Source: Punctularia strigosozonata HHB-11173 SS5 (taxonomy: Eukaryota > Basidiomycota > Agaricomycetes > Corticiales > Punctulariaceae). From it: a stretch of 30,404 nt of DNA. Below are positions 21,381 through 30,404 of this stretch, piece after piece (position 1 is the stretch's first letter; the number at the start of each line of letters is the position of its first letter). The stretch covers positions 1 through 30,404 of the forward strand of contig NW_006767441.1 in the NCBI RefSeq assembly GCF_000264995.1, given 5' to 3'. The translations under genes and the position numbers were made by a program. Under the pieces are notes generated by a model. That model saw nothing but the letters and a program-made list of their open reading frames with translations. It searched no databases and was not told where the DNA came from.

Positions 21381-22440
21381 GTTATTCAGTGTCCTAGAAG
21401 GGATCGACGGCGTGTATATAGACTCCTAGGTTGAACGTTGACAAAGAACCTTGCAGTAGCAGGATGGCTGGATCGCGGAATGGCGCTAGCTAACACGCAA
21501 GATGCGGCCAATAAAGGAAAATGAGTCTGCCGACTCATTGCCGCTCCTTCGCGTCGGAAAATGATGGACAGCATTGGGTGCGCACCTTTTGCAATACACG
21601 CACGTAACCCGATACCCAAAGCGGCAACATGAGTCCTGCGGCGGAACATACTTAAACGCATGCTGCCAGTCGCAAGTTACCACAGATTTAACCAATGCAA
21701 GGGCAAGAGAAAAGAGAGTGAACTAGTCAATGCATGTCATGACACCAACGCCAGCCTCGAGGCTCAGGTTATTGGAAAGGATTGAACGGAAGCAAAGTCA
21801 CGAAGTACTTTACGTACATAATAACAATGTTAACGTCCACGAACTACGGCAATCTCATTGACTACATTCCCACGGTCATCAACACAACGGACAATCACAA
21901 AGCACGCAATTGTCACTCCGGGTCGAGCACAAGACCCCGCAAAAGCCCTGATCATGAGAAAAGCAATACATGAGATGACGACACTATGTAATTCAAACAA
22001 GCCCACGCATCGTCCGCGACCTGACAACAAGATAAAGTTAAGTTAGTACTATCAATAGATTGGTCAATAAGTACTTACGCTTCAATGCGATGAAACTGTC
22101 CACACACGTGATATTATCCCTTTCAAAGATGCAGACTTCCCCTTCAGTCTAGCCGTTCTATGAGCACCTTGCCTGCGGTTTGCCACTTTCCTTCGATGTC
22201 TCCGCGCATTGTCCGGCAAAAGCAGGTGCGCATTGCCGCCATCCAAGACGTTTCTAATGCGGGGCCCCAGAAGCATCAGAGCAGACACCGTCGCAGATGG
22301 CGAAGATACACCGCTGCCAGAAACCCGACGAGTGAAGTAGAAGACCCCCGCACCCGAAAGGCTCCCAGGCTCGTGTGTCAAGTCTGCGGAAAATAGGTGT
22401 CCACGTATCAGCCGCAGGAGATGTGGAGAACCTCAATTAA
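21381..22440. other. Upstream region of the kinase with fragments of a possible minus-strand gene
   Basis: A near-ideal intron lies on the minus strand at 22078-22021: GTAAGT, a perfect TACTAAC branch site and a pyrimidine-rich TTGTTGTCAG end. Sequence on either side can be read in frame as GEVCIFERDNITCVDSFIALK joined to RGRCVGLFELHSVV. Further upstream, about 22215-22150, MRGDIEGKWQTAGKVLIERLD reads like protein but ends in a stop in another frame, one base out of register with the next stretch. This fits a decayed gene or an expressed but non-coding RNA. No family is recognised. Confidence 0.35.
21415..21420 (-). promoter_or_regulatory. Possible TATA box upstream of the kinase
   Basis: TATATA on the minus strand lies only 35 bp before the chosen start codon at 21380. 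If it is the core promoter, transcription would begin almost at that ATG, so translation may start further in or this is chance. Confidence 0.25.
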
Positions 22441-22684
22441 GTGAAGTTGCGAAATATTCTGTATGCGCGGTGTTTGCTCACGATGACCACAAAGCCAGCA
22501 CGTTCACGCTTCGTTACCTTATTCAAGTCTCAGATGAAGACGGCTATCCCTTCTGTCAGAGAATTCGAAGGGTCTGTTGTTGAGTCTCCTGTGCATTCTA
22601 CAATCTTCGGCTATTCCCTCGCCAATGTTCTACCACGCGGAAACTACTTGATTAACCTCGGGACTCCCTACGCGTATGTGAACA

Positions 22685-23158
22685 ACGAGCGGTTTATATA
22701 CCGACTCTGATAGCCAGGCCAGTGACAAACATGTCAAGTCTCGTCTTCTGGATGAGCTTCAAGTTGCTGCGAACTATCCGGTACTCGGCCGTATAATCTT
22801 GACTGATCGATTTCGCAGTGGCGTCCCTCAAACAAGAAAATGGGATGCAATACCTCAAAGGCAGGCATCTCGATAACTCAGAAGTTCCATTTGTTCCAAG
22901 CAGGATCATCTCAAGAACATTTCCCAGTATGAACCCTTCCACCACGATCGCATCCTCAAGCGAAACGAAGGGACTGACCAAATGCTCACGCGGAGAGATA
23001 ATGAGGTCTTCGGTGTTACGTTCATTCTAGGTCGGGTTGGATTAGGAAAGAGTACATGGCATTGCATGTACGCGCGTATTACGATGACTTCGCGTTCGGT
23101 TTATCCTGCAGTCCATGGATCCATCGTGAGGGTGTCACTCAGTGCTCGTGGAAGCTGA
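22685..23158 (+). pseudogene. Possible broken open frame of unknown family
   Basis: One plus-strand frame runs from about 22685 to 23158 with a single internal stop (TAA at 22874-22876). Before the stop it reads DSQASDKHVKSRLLDELQ and YPVLGRIILTDRFRSG; after it SKQDHLKNISQYEPFHHDR, then FILGRVGLGKSTW. The last part contains G-x4-G-K-S, formally a Walker A pattern (from 23030), but no other ATPase motif. The antisense strand also has a 95-codon frame (22981-22694), so the coding strand is uncertain. It may be a remnant or chance; an intron removing the stop was not found in a satisfying form. Confidence 0.25.
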
Positions 23159-23351
23159 ACGTCGGCGCGTGCTCTTCAGGCAGTCGACACAAGGAGGGGA
23201 GATCCACATATTGAAAGCATATATGTTCGCGATACAAACAATCTATATACCATTTCGGGTGCAGCGAAAAGGAATCCTGTAGAAGGCAACGAAACGGCAC
23301 GAGCGATGAGTGTTAATCGCATTCCCTCCAGACCAGCTGGGACCGCCAAGG

Positions 23352-24313
23352 CTATGGAGGCGGTGGTGGCGTAGCAGGGTTGGGCTTACCACCTGCGACA
23401 GATAATTGTGACCCGCCCACGTTGAGCCGATAGAGGGCATCTTCGCACAGGATCGTGTCAATGTATGCCTTGTCGTTACCGGGAAGTACGCACCAGCGAG
23501 TTCATCAGGTGAAAGATCTGTCGGCACCCATTCATCTGTTCTCTCTGCGTCCTCCCGTTCGGTTTCACTGAGCAGCGTATCTGAAACCCACTTCACATAG
23601 GCCTCTCTCGCCGCTTTAAGTCTGGCCTTATCCGTGACAATGCATCTGGGGAATGGGAGTTGGAAAAGGACGAGAGGAATTTGTTCCAAGGTCGGGACGA
23701 CATGAGTCGGTAACTCGACCCTGCCCGCTTTTGCCGAGGGTTCGGTCGATAATCTCATCTCTACTCCAATGTCTAACTCGATAGAACATGGCATCAGGTC
23801 ACCGAGCAAACCCGTGAGCTAGTCACTGACCTGCCGGTTCGGAAGAGGATCGCGTGAATCGTGGACTGCTAATCTTAGCGGTGAGGGATGCGGTCTGGGC
23901 AACGTAAGACAAAGGATATGAAGGACACAGTGGGACACAAACCCGTATGTCCGTTAGCAAGGCAACAGATTGCACCTTGCAATCAGAGAGCTCAGACTTC
24001 AACGCTGGATAGTATGCTGTCACGCCCGACAGCGCCAGATTTATTTCCCTCGTCTCGCTGATCACTCTGCGTGGCTGCGTTGAGCGAGGGGTCAAGCGGC
24101 ATCAATCAAAACCTACTTGGCCAGCCTAGTCTGCAAGTTGTGCAATTCCTTTTTCATGGTTTTCTCGATCTTCTCTGCATGCTCGTCCAGTACACGCACA
24201 GCGCATATCTGGAGCTCTTGCACTGCGTTGAGTTGCGCGACTAAACGCCATCGCAGGATATTTCCTGGGGCGTACGCAACTTTGTTCAGGAGATCGGATT
24301 CAGATATAGACAT
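23352..24313 (-). CDS. Small helical protein of unknown function
   Basis: Five exons: 24313-24117, 24066-23943, 23894-23831, 23760-23494 and 23440-23352; 246 residues, with introns of about 47-70 nt. I do not recognise the family. The N-terminal half looks helical and possibly coiled coil (LVAQLNAVQELQICAVRVLD, EKIEKTMKKELHNLQTRL). The middle holds a basic helix (DKARLKAAREAYVKW) followed by an acidic stretch (ETEREDAERTDEW). The C-terminus is ALYRLNVGGSQLSVAGG followed by PNPATPPPPP. The last intron (23493-23441) has a GTGCGT donor and is needed to keep frame; read without splicing, a one-base shift would be required. The third intron acceptor is inferred from frame. The gene is divergent from the plus-strand kinase-like gene and shares its promoter region. 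Confidence 0.6.
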
Positions 24314-24724
24314 GACCGGGACGTCTTGATTGAAAGCGAGGGTGGTTAAACGAAAATAGATATGGATGGCGCAGAGGGTAGATGGCACAGGATGGGGTGG
24401 CCGATCGTGGGTTGGGCAAGAGTGGTTGCCACTGGGGCACCATGAAGTAGGAAACGCAGAATGCTGTCCGCGATGACGTGGGAACATTCTCTGATCGTTT
24501 AAAGGGATGGCACCATTGTGCATGCAGTGGCTTCGTTGTCAACGTACAAAGTCCCCATGGGAGGTCCCGATTGTGGATCCACGACGCAAGTACAAGTACG
24601 AGGCACTTTCTGGTCTTTATGGCGAACTGGGACGGAACTTCGACGATCACGTGAGTCCCACGTTCAACACCGTCGCGTCCGGGTTCTGCATGTTGAGCTA
24701 ACATACCTCGGTACAGCGGAACCA
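24314..24724. promoter_or_regulatory. Bidirectional promoter region
   Basis: The 411 bp between the divergent start codons at 24313 (minus) and 24725 (plus) must serve both genes. Overlapping open frames are present on both strands, but none has a recognisable motif. No clear TATA box is seen. Confidence 0.5.
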
Positions 24725-26191
24725 ATGCCTCCTCAAAGGCGCGGACGTCAACGGAATGCACCTACCCCACCAGCTGCGGCTCAAAATAACTCGTATGTTC
24801 CTCCGGGACGCAACGTACCGGACCTATTGAAGCCGCTAGGTGTTCTGTACAACGAGGAGATGTTTTGGCGAGACCACTACGACTGGTTGAAGGAAAAGGG
24901 CTACGAACTGAGGTCTAGATTCTCTCCTAACTGGGTGCCGTCATGGTGGGGCACGAACGAATATTGGAAAAGCAAAGAGGACGCCCAGATGTCACCGGCA
25001 AGTCACCAAGCATATACTCGTCGTTCATTGGATTCTCATTATTTTCCTTAGCGGACGTATCTCGCTGATGCGACTCGCTTGTCTGACGGTGCCCACGTTG
25101 TCATCAAGTTGATTTATCAGCCGGATCATCCGCACGAAGTATCGATGTCCCGTCTCATCGGCATGGGTCCTACGGCGTGCGATTATTGCGTTCCTGTCTA
25201 CGATGTGCTTCATGTACCAGAGGAGGAGGACAGTTATCTCTTGGTTATGCCTATCCTACGCGATTTCGACGATCCTCCTTTTGATACGGTTGGCGAAGCT
25301 CTGGAGTGTATCCGTCAGATATTCAGGGTTTGTTTGTTCCCTTTCGCACCTATCTCTGTCTGAAACATATCTCAGGGTCTCCTTTCCATGCACGAAAAAC
25401 ATATAGCGCATCGGTGCGTCGGCACTGGTAGAGTCCTGTTGTTACTAACACGTGCTCAGGGACTGCCACGGACGCAATATTATGCTTGACCCTCGACCAA
25501 TGTATCCGGATTCGTTCAATTTCGCGAATCCTCAGAGGCGCAGGGACTATTCGGCCCCGTTGGAGCATCTTTATACCCGTACTCAGCGCCCCACGCGATA
25601 CTATCTCATAGACTTCGGCAACGCAAAACTCTATGACCCGTCGATGGGACCACCTCTGGATGTCCCTTTCCAGGGTGGGGACAAGACTCTTCCAGAGTTC
25701 AATGATTACGTTGGTCCCTCCAACCCATTCGCTGCCGACGTATATTACATTGGCAATTGGGTTAGGCAAAGTTTCATGGATGTTCGTCGCCTCTTCGGAT
25801 TCTTGTCGATGAAACTGAAAACTTCCACCAGAGGTACCGCGGCTTTGGCTTCCTGAAGCCGCTCGTAGATCGCATGGTTCGCCGTAGACCAGACGACAGG
25901 CCGTCTATCCACCAGGCCGTGGCTCACTTGGACGATATCCTCAGCGAAATCCCCACTCGACGTTTGCGGTCACGCGTCATCCTCAAGTGGGAAGTCCCTC
26001 TCTTTGCTCTCGGGACGATCTACCATCATTGGCGACGACGAATCACTTTCATGCGTCTCCATGTTCCAGCCCTTCCGCGGGTAGAGGAAAGTCATGCGTC
26101 AAACAAACCGTCGTCCATTACACCGGAGGCTATACCCCTCCCTCCTAGCCCGCCAGCTTCACAATCCTCCCGACCAACTTCGCCATCTTGA
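24725..26191 (+). CDS. Fungal protein kinase-like protein (HRDC/DFG type)
   Basis: Five exons: 24725-24997, 25052-25327, 25376-25413, 25460-25781 and 25832-26191; 422 residues. The N-terminal part has WVPSWWGTNEYWKS and TYLADATRLSDGAHVVIK (Lys110 as the likely ATP-contacting lysine). The catalytic loop is AHRDCHGRNIM (Asp197, Asn202), the metal motif IDFGNAK (Asp247), and GGDKTLPEF plus NPFAADVYYIGNWVR follow, the signature of a kinase-like family abundant in agaricomycetes. A canonical glycine-rich loop is not visible. The C-terminus is Ser/Pro rich. The first intron begins with GCAAGT, a GC-AG intron; the frame requires it and no phase-correct GT alternative is nearby. The remaining introns are GT-AG. 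Catalytic residues are present, so activity is possible; the substrate is unknown. Confidence 0.88.
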
Positions 26192-26566
26192 TCTTTTGAT
26201 GCCGCTTCTCCATGCTCCAATGCGTCTTGTTTGCTATGATGTTCGACGCTCGCTACGAGGATATTAGGCATACATTTGCCGCTTTCGTTTTGCTGTCGTG
26301 TTCAAGGATGATGAAATGTTTTCGTTATTTGGATGTAAATTGTCATAATGGCTATCTTTGAGCGCTTGGTTGCCCAAGAGATTATCTGCGAAGTCCGTCG
26401 GATCATAACAACAGTTAATTAGTTTCCTAAGTTTCTACTACACGTTTTGGGAACGGAGAGCAACCCATTCGTCACGCTCGCAATGATCCTTACCGTAACC
26501 CGCAATGCTCAACAGAACTCTAGCATCTCGCTCCGTAATTTGGTAGACTGATATGGGTACATCTAT
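26192..26566. other. Convergent intergenic region
   Basis: This 375-bp gap lies between the stop codons of the plus-strand kinase-like gene and the minus-strand RNase H gene. It is AT-richer and should hold both 3' ends. No gene is seen. Confidence 0.5.
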
Positions 26567-29206
26567 TCAATCGCTGATTTCGGCAAGCAGCTCGTCATCG
26601 TCCAACAGAGCGTCGATAAATATCTGACGAACATCGGCATGTGAAAGAAAGCATCAGAATAAGGCTCACAGAAGGGTCATCTTCAACGGTGGTCGAATAA
26701 GTGACGGTCTGACTTGTGTCCAACGTTGTACGCCCTCGTTGCAGCAACCTATTTGCTGCTTTGGAAGAATTGGATTTGCGCATCATCGCGGCGGGGAAAA
26801 AGCCGTACCCGAGGGGTCCGAGAAGTCTACACCGTTCATGTCCGCCCTCAATTGTTTCAGTGCAGCTTCATCGTCATCGCCGTCAACGGTGGTTATTCTT
26901 GAATGAGATAAAACGGATACTGCCAGTGAAATGGAGTGAATCGCTTTGTATAGAGCGCAGCTATACATCACATATCTCGGCAGCAATGGTATGGACGCAC
27001 CGAAAACGTCCGAGGAGACACGCGATTTTTCTACCGCTACTCTCAGTTCATCCCAGTCCGGGTCCGATACTGGAGGCCGCATAGCACCAAGGTTAGCTTG
27101 TTTATCGGCGGCCTCGTTGCCCTCAATATTGGCGTGGCCCTGTACACATTGCAACTCAACCTGATTGTCAAGGGTAAGCAATCACGACGCAGCTGTACGC
27201 ATACTACCATGACCTGCTGTCCAGCGTCCCGTCGGGCTCGCAATAAGGCGGACAAATATCGAATCACTGGCTTGTTCTTCACGGGGCTTTCGATACTGGA
27301 TATCCACCCGTTGCTTTCCCATTTGGGCATCCAATCGTTGACACCTGGTACGGCGAGTTGAATTTTGTCAAGGGCCTAACTCTGGTCACACACAGTTGAT
27401 AGAATATTCTGAGTCGGTCTTGATGAGCAACGGCGCCGTATTGAAAGGAGTTTCTTCCAGGATACGTATAATGGCCTGGGGCGTCACGAAGCCGAGCGTC
27501 AGTCACTTTCGGGAAACGGGTCCAGCGTCCAACGCTACTCACTATGAGTTCTGCACGAATGTTGGTTTGGGCACCGGGACAGCGCTCAGCGAGGTTTCTA
27601 CGCGACCGGTGTTAAGCCACGAGGGATACGTAATAACGCAGCATACCGAGGGTCTTCCGGGCCCCACCATACTCCAATCCCGGCAACAGATCCAGGATTC
27701 CCGTTGCCCGTGCACGCGCCATCGCAGTACACGACGTCTGCAGTGGGGACAAGTGCACTATTTGAGGCAGGCGTCAAAGATATGTTGACTTGCGAAAACC
27801 CGGCCGAAGGGCTTGAGTCCGATTCGGGCGGACCGCGAAGATTAGCCAACCTTGACTGGATGCTTGTACCAGTCGACGTCCCTGAGTTGGTCTCAGCTCT
27901 GGTTTGCTCGAGCGGTAGAGATAGGGGATTTGCAGAAGTGGATACGACCGCATCCGGGATAGACAGATGGTTCTCATCCCTTGCAACTGCGGTCACTGTT
28001 GATACTGCCGTGTCCTGGATCGCTCTGCCATCTTCAACGTCCACTAGCTCCACGTCGAGAGATGTTGATTCGTACTCGATTTCAAGCGCTACTCTCTTCG
28101 CATCCCAGTCTTCTTCGGGTAGCTCAGGAAGCAAGGCTCCGAGGTTCGCTTCAGCATCCGCGCCCTCGTTGCCAGCGATGCCTGCATGACCTTTCACCCA
28201 TTGGATCTGGACCTAAAGGCAATGACAACACCGTGAGCAGCCTGCTCATCGTCGCTGACATAGAGCGCACCTTCTGTCCAGCCTTGCCCCTTACGGCAAG
28301 AAGCGCGAGGATGTATCTGATCACTGCTTGATTCCTGACCGATTCCCCCTTCGAATTTTTCCAACCGTTCCTCTGCCATCCGGGTAACCATTTATGCAGA
28401 CCTGTCTCAGACCGGGTTGAGAAGAGATTAGTTAGCTGGGGAAAGGAACGCCCACAATCCCTCGAGTAAGCCGAGTCTGATTTGATGAGCAACGGCTTCT
28501 TGCTGATTGGTGTGTTCTCGAGAACGCGGGCAATTGCCTTCGGGACAGGTCCACACAGTCACGAAGCAGCATTAGGAATAAGACTCACAATCAACTCGGC
28601 GCGATTATTGGTCTGGTTGCCGGGACATCTTTCCGCGATGTTTCTGAAACAGCGAGATCATGTGAGCACTTCAGATATATGAGTGTCGGCGAGAGCAAAT
28701 ACCTGGGATCCTGGTGACCCCACCAAACCCCGATACCCGCATAGCTTCCCTTCTGTCCGTTTCCCTTGCATGCACCATCACAGAAGACGACATCCCACCC
28801 AGTTTCGTCTTCAATCTGTTCGTCTCGGTGTCTTGAGGAACTTTGGCCTGACAGGGGTACGGAGGATCCTGCGGCAGGACTGGCCCTCGAGGACGAGCGA
28901 GAAGAGCGATGGTACGGCGCCGCGCGTTGAGGTGGCGGGTTCGAAACGGGTTCAATTTTTGGTCCTATCATTGACGCAGGCCCACCATTTGCGCGATACC
29001 ATTCTTCAGCCTCTGCCGCGTTGTACAACTTTTTGTATCTCGCGCCGGGCCATCCTTTCACTTGCTCCTCCGCTTCCGTCCTGGGATCGTTTTCAGTGAA
29101 CCACAGTCGGGGAATGGCGACCGGAAACTTACCATGCCGTGTATATCCCTGGGTTCCTCCCTCTTGGTACCGCATAGAATGCCTGCTTTCCCGAGGCTTT
29201 TGGCAT
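26567..29206 (-). CDS. RNase H1-type protein with hybrid-binding domain and two RNase H catalytic domains
   Basis: Thirteen exons: 29206-29133, 29080-28703, 28643-28589, 28537-28456, 28401-28271, 28212-27647, 27597-27543, 27475-27394, 27344-27214, 27160-27001, 26919-26809, 26758-26670 and 26623-26567; 656 residues. Residues 6-60 form the hybrid-binding domain (AFYAVPRGRNPGIYTAW, GWPGARYKKL, AEAEEWYR). RNase H domain 1 (about 120-265) keeps Asp126 (FCDGAC), Glu167 (NRAELI), Asp190 (KSDSAYS), His249 (KGHAG) and Asp259. Domain 2 (about 398-545) keeps Asp404 (YCDGAC), Glu445 (IRAELI), Asp468 (KTDSEYS), His527 (QGHAN) and Asp537. A 130-residue Ser/Thr-rich linker in the single 566-nt exon joins them. 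The enzyme should cut RNA in RNA:DNA hybrids; the short N-terminus gives no clear mitochondrial signal. Exons 10-13 (acidic tail ending LLDDDELLAEISD) are less certain: the 27000-26920 intron is 81 nt, so skipping it also keeps frame. Confidence 0.92.
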
Positions 29207-30321
29207 GAAATATTTGCCGCGATTGGACGGGTAGCGCTGGAACTTCAATAGAGAGCCAACAAGCGTCCCGTATACCCCAGTCACAAGTCTGCCCTTGGTA
29301 TCCCTGTAGGCAATCTCAGTAGATCCGTGCGATGTCCAAGTAGCGATACGGAATCGCAGAGGCCTGGCAGATCTGGGTATGTAAGCCAGGATGGTGTCAG
29401 TATAGCTGTGCGTTCTATTGAGTCTGTAGTATTCGACGCGCTTTGACGGAAGGAAGCCACGCACACGTGATTTGGCCACGTGAGATTGACAAGACAACAA
29501 TGAAGGCGATTTACTGATGTTTGAACTCCAAGCTTGACCACACAACACGAAAGGTTCTTGAGAAGGCCACGTCTAAGATATATGTAACTATGACCTTCAC
29601 GAACTACTGCCCTGATGTTCCACCACCAAGTCGCCCTTCGTGCACATCGAAGTTGCGTTGCGCTTTATGTTACGTCAAGCTGTCCTGTTTGCACCCTGTT
29701 TGGCGGCACCCACATCAATACGTACAACGTTCACGTTCAAGTCCCCTCGCAATGTTACAGCAAACCGCAAGCCCAAGATAGCATTCACTCATCCTCACTC
29801 CCTATCGTCAAGCGATCTCCCACCCGTGCAACGCGACACATACTCTTGGGCGACTTCCTATGTTTCTTCTACACGTGTGGATAAGGAGAGCTAGCTTTGT
29901 CTCCGTGAAGATATGCAGCAGAGATTATCTCCCAAGGACTGGTTGCGGCATCAACCACGCCCAGAGTATCGCATCACCAACTAAGTTGGGATTTGTTTCT
30001 GCACGGGAATTGTCAGGGCACGGCTCCCACACTCGCCTCATGTCTCATTGTTCTCCTTTTCTGCTTCCGCTTCTGTCCCATTTCGTTCATTTCCCCTAAT
30101 ACTTCCGTCTCCCTATTCGGTCGCGCTCTCCCGCGCCCTCCTAGGCTTCCCGCGCCCTCCTTTTGGCATCTCCCCTATTTCGTTCCGTCGCTCGGCGCTC
30201 CTAGGGCCTCCGCACTCGCCCGGCCTTCCTAGGCCGGTCCACCGGTCACGTGTCGGGCACCCGAGGACCCTCCCCTTCTCTCATTGGACCATCTTTCGTT
30301 GCGTTGATGGATTACTCATCT

Positions 30322-30330
30322 ACTATATAG
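30322..30330 (+). promoter_or_regulatory. TATA-like box before the right-edge transcript
   Basis: ACTATATAG lies a few bases before a long inverted repeat and about 75 bp before AG|GTATGT, a good fungal splice donor. This suggests a 5' exon of a plus-strand gene that extends out of the window. Confidence 0.45.
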
Positions 30331-30333
30331 TCG

Positions 30334-30397
30334 CCTGTCGCACCAGGGAGCAACCCAGACTTGTTCTCTCAGTTGCTTCCCTGCCTTGTGCGACAGG
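30334..30397. repeat. Long imperfect inverted repeat (hairpin) at the right edge
   Basis: CCTGTCGCAC at 30334-30343 pairs perfectly with GTGCGACAGG at 30388-30397. The next parts of the arms, CAGGGAGCAAC and GTTGCTTCCCTG, also pair with small bulges, giving a stem of roughly 20 bp around a pyrimidine-rich loop of about 17 nt. The right arm ends exactly at the splice-donor-like AG|GTATGT. Confidence 0.75.
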
Positions 30398-30404
30398 TAT
30401 GTGT

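Larger units (their letters stand above)
29207..30404. other. Upstream region of the RNase H gene and putative promoter of a gene beyond the right edge
   Basis: No supported open reading frame is present. From about 30090 the sequence becomes pyrimidine-rich on the plus strand, then CCTAGG palindromes occur at about 30141, 30201 and 30229, an E-box CACGTG at 30247-30252, and a TATA-like CTATATAG near 30323. A plus-strand transcript probably begins near 30340 and continues beyond the window. Confidence 0.5.

Noticed and set aside
21486-21695. Cys-rich minus-strand frame (CCRFGYRVTCVYCKRC) upstream of the kinase
   Set aside because: Cys spacing fits no finger type I can name, it has only a non-ATG start and lies in the kinase promoter; probably chance.
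23441-23493. Frameshift in the unknown helical protein
   Set aside because: Unspliced reading needs one extra base near 23480, but a 53-nt GTGCGT...AG intron here restores frame, so I prefer splicing over a mutation.
27704-28189. 161-codon plus-strand frame opposite the RNase H linker
   Set aside because: Exact antisense shadow of the 566-nt RNase H exon, whose minus-strand reading is fixed by RNase H motifs at both ends.
26567-29206. RNase H domains as part of a retrotransposon
   Set aside because: No reverse transcriptase, integrase or long terminal repeats nearby. The N-terminal hybrid-binding domain, many introns and the host-type motif set fit a cellular RNase H1.
1-30404. tRNA, rRNA, CRISPR arrays, insertion sequences, prokaryotic operons
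   Set aside because: None seen. The sequence is eukaryotic with dense introns; no RNA gene could be folded by eye with confidence.

Overview
The window is the left end of a linear nuclear chromosome from a filamentous basidiomycete, most likely a mushroom-forming agaricomycete. It opens with CCCTAA (TTAGGG) telomere repeats. The genes are split by many short introns of about 45-70 nt, and the families are basidiomycete-type: a C2/EF-hand phosphatidylserine decarboxylase, a hybrid histidine kinase with an MHYT membrane module, a TKL-like kinase, and a fungal-expanded kinase with an HRDC...DFG core. Because almost every gene is heavily spliced, all gene models were assembled by hand from GT-AG (once GC-AG) boundaries that keep reading frame. 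Exon coordinates are given with each gene. No similarity search was possible, so family names rest on motifs.

Layout. 1-134 telomere; 135-720 a GC-rich ~41-bp subtelomeric minisatellite with a hairpin in each unit; 796-877 a 41-bp duplication; 897-922 an interstitial telomere patch; 923-2041 AT-richer sequence with degenerate repeats and no gene. 2042-3016 (-) small probable mitochondrial protein. 3942-5663 (-) bHLH transcription factor. 5664-9388 is a long stretch without a defensible gene. 9389-13788 (-) phosphatidylserine decarboxylase, PSD2 type. 14177-18667 (-) MHYT hybrid histidine kinase. 19075-21380 (-) protein kinase with three SH3-like modules. 21381-23351 coding-looking fragments that do not make a confident gene. 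23352-24313 (-) a small helical protein of unknown function, divergent from 24725-26191 (+), a fungal protein kinase-like gene. 26567-29206 (-) an RNase H1-type protein with two complete catalytic domains. 29207-30404 upstream and promoter-like sequence, ending in a TATA box, a long inverted repeat and a splice-donor-like site.

Together the genes look like a normal euchromatic gene run that starts within about 2 kb of the telomere. Four encode signalling or regulatory proteins (bHLH factor, two-component sensor, two kinases), one lipid synthesis, one RNA:DNA hybrid removal. I see no operon-like system linking them. The most notable items are the internally duplicated RNase H, whose two catalytic halves share exon lengths 55/82/131; the sensor kinase with exons of 7, 11 and 12 nt inside its signature motifs; the SH3-tailed kinase; and the hairpin-bearing subtelomeric minisatellite.
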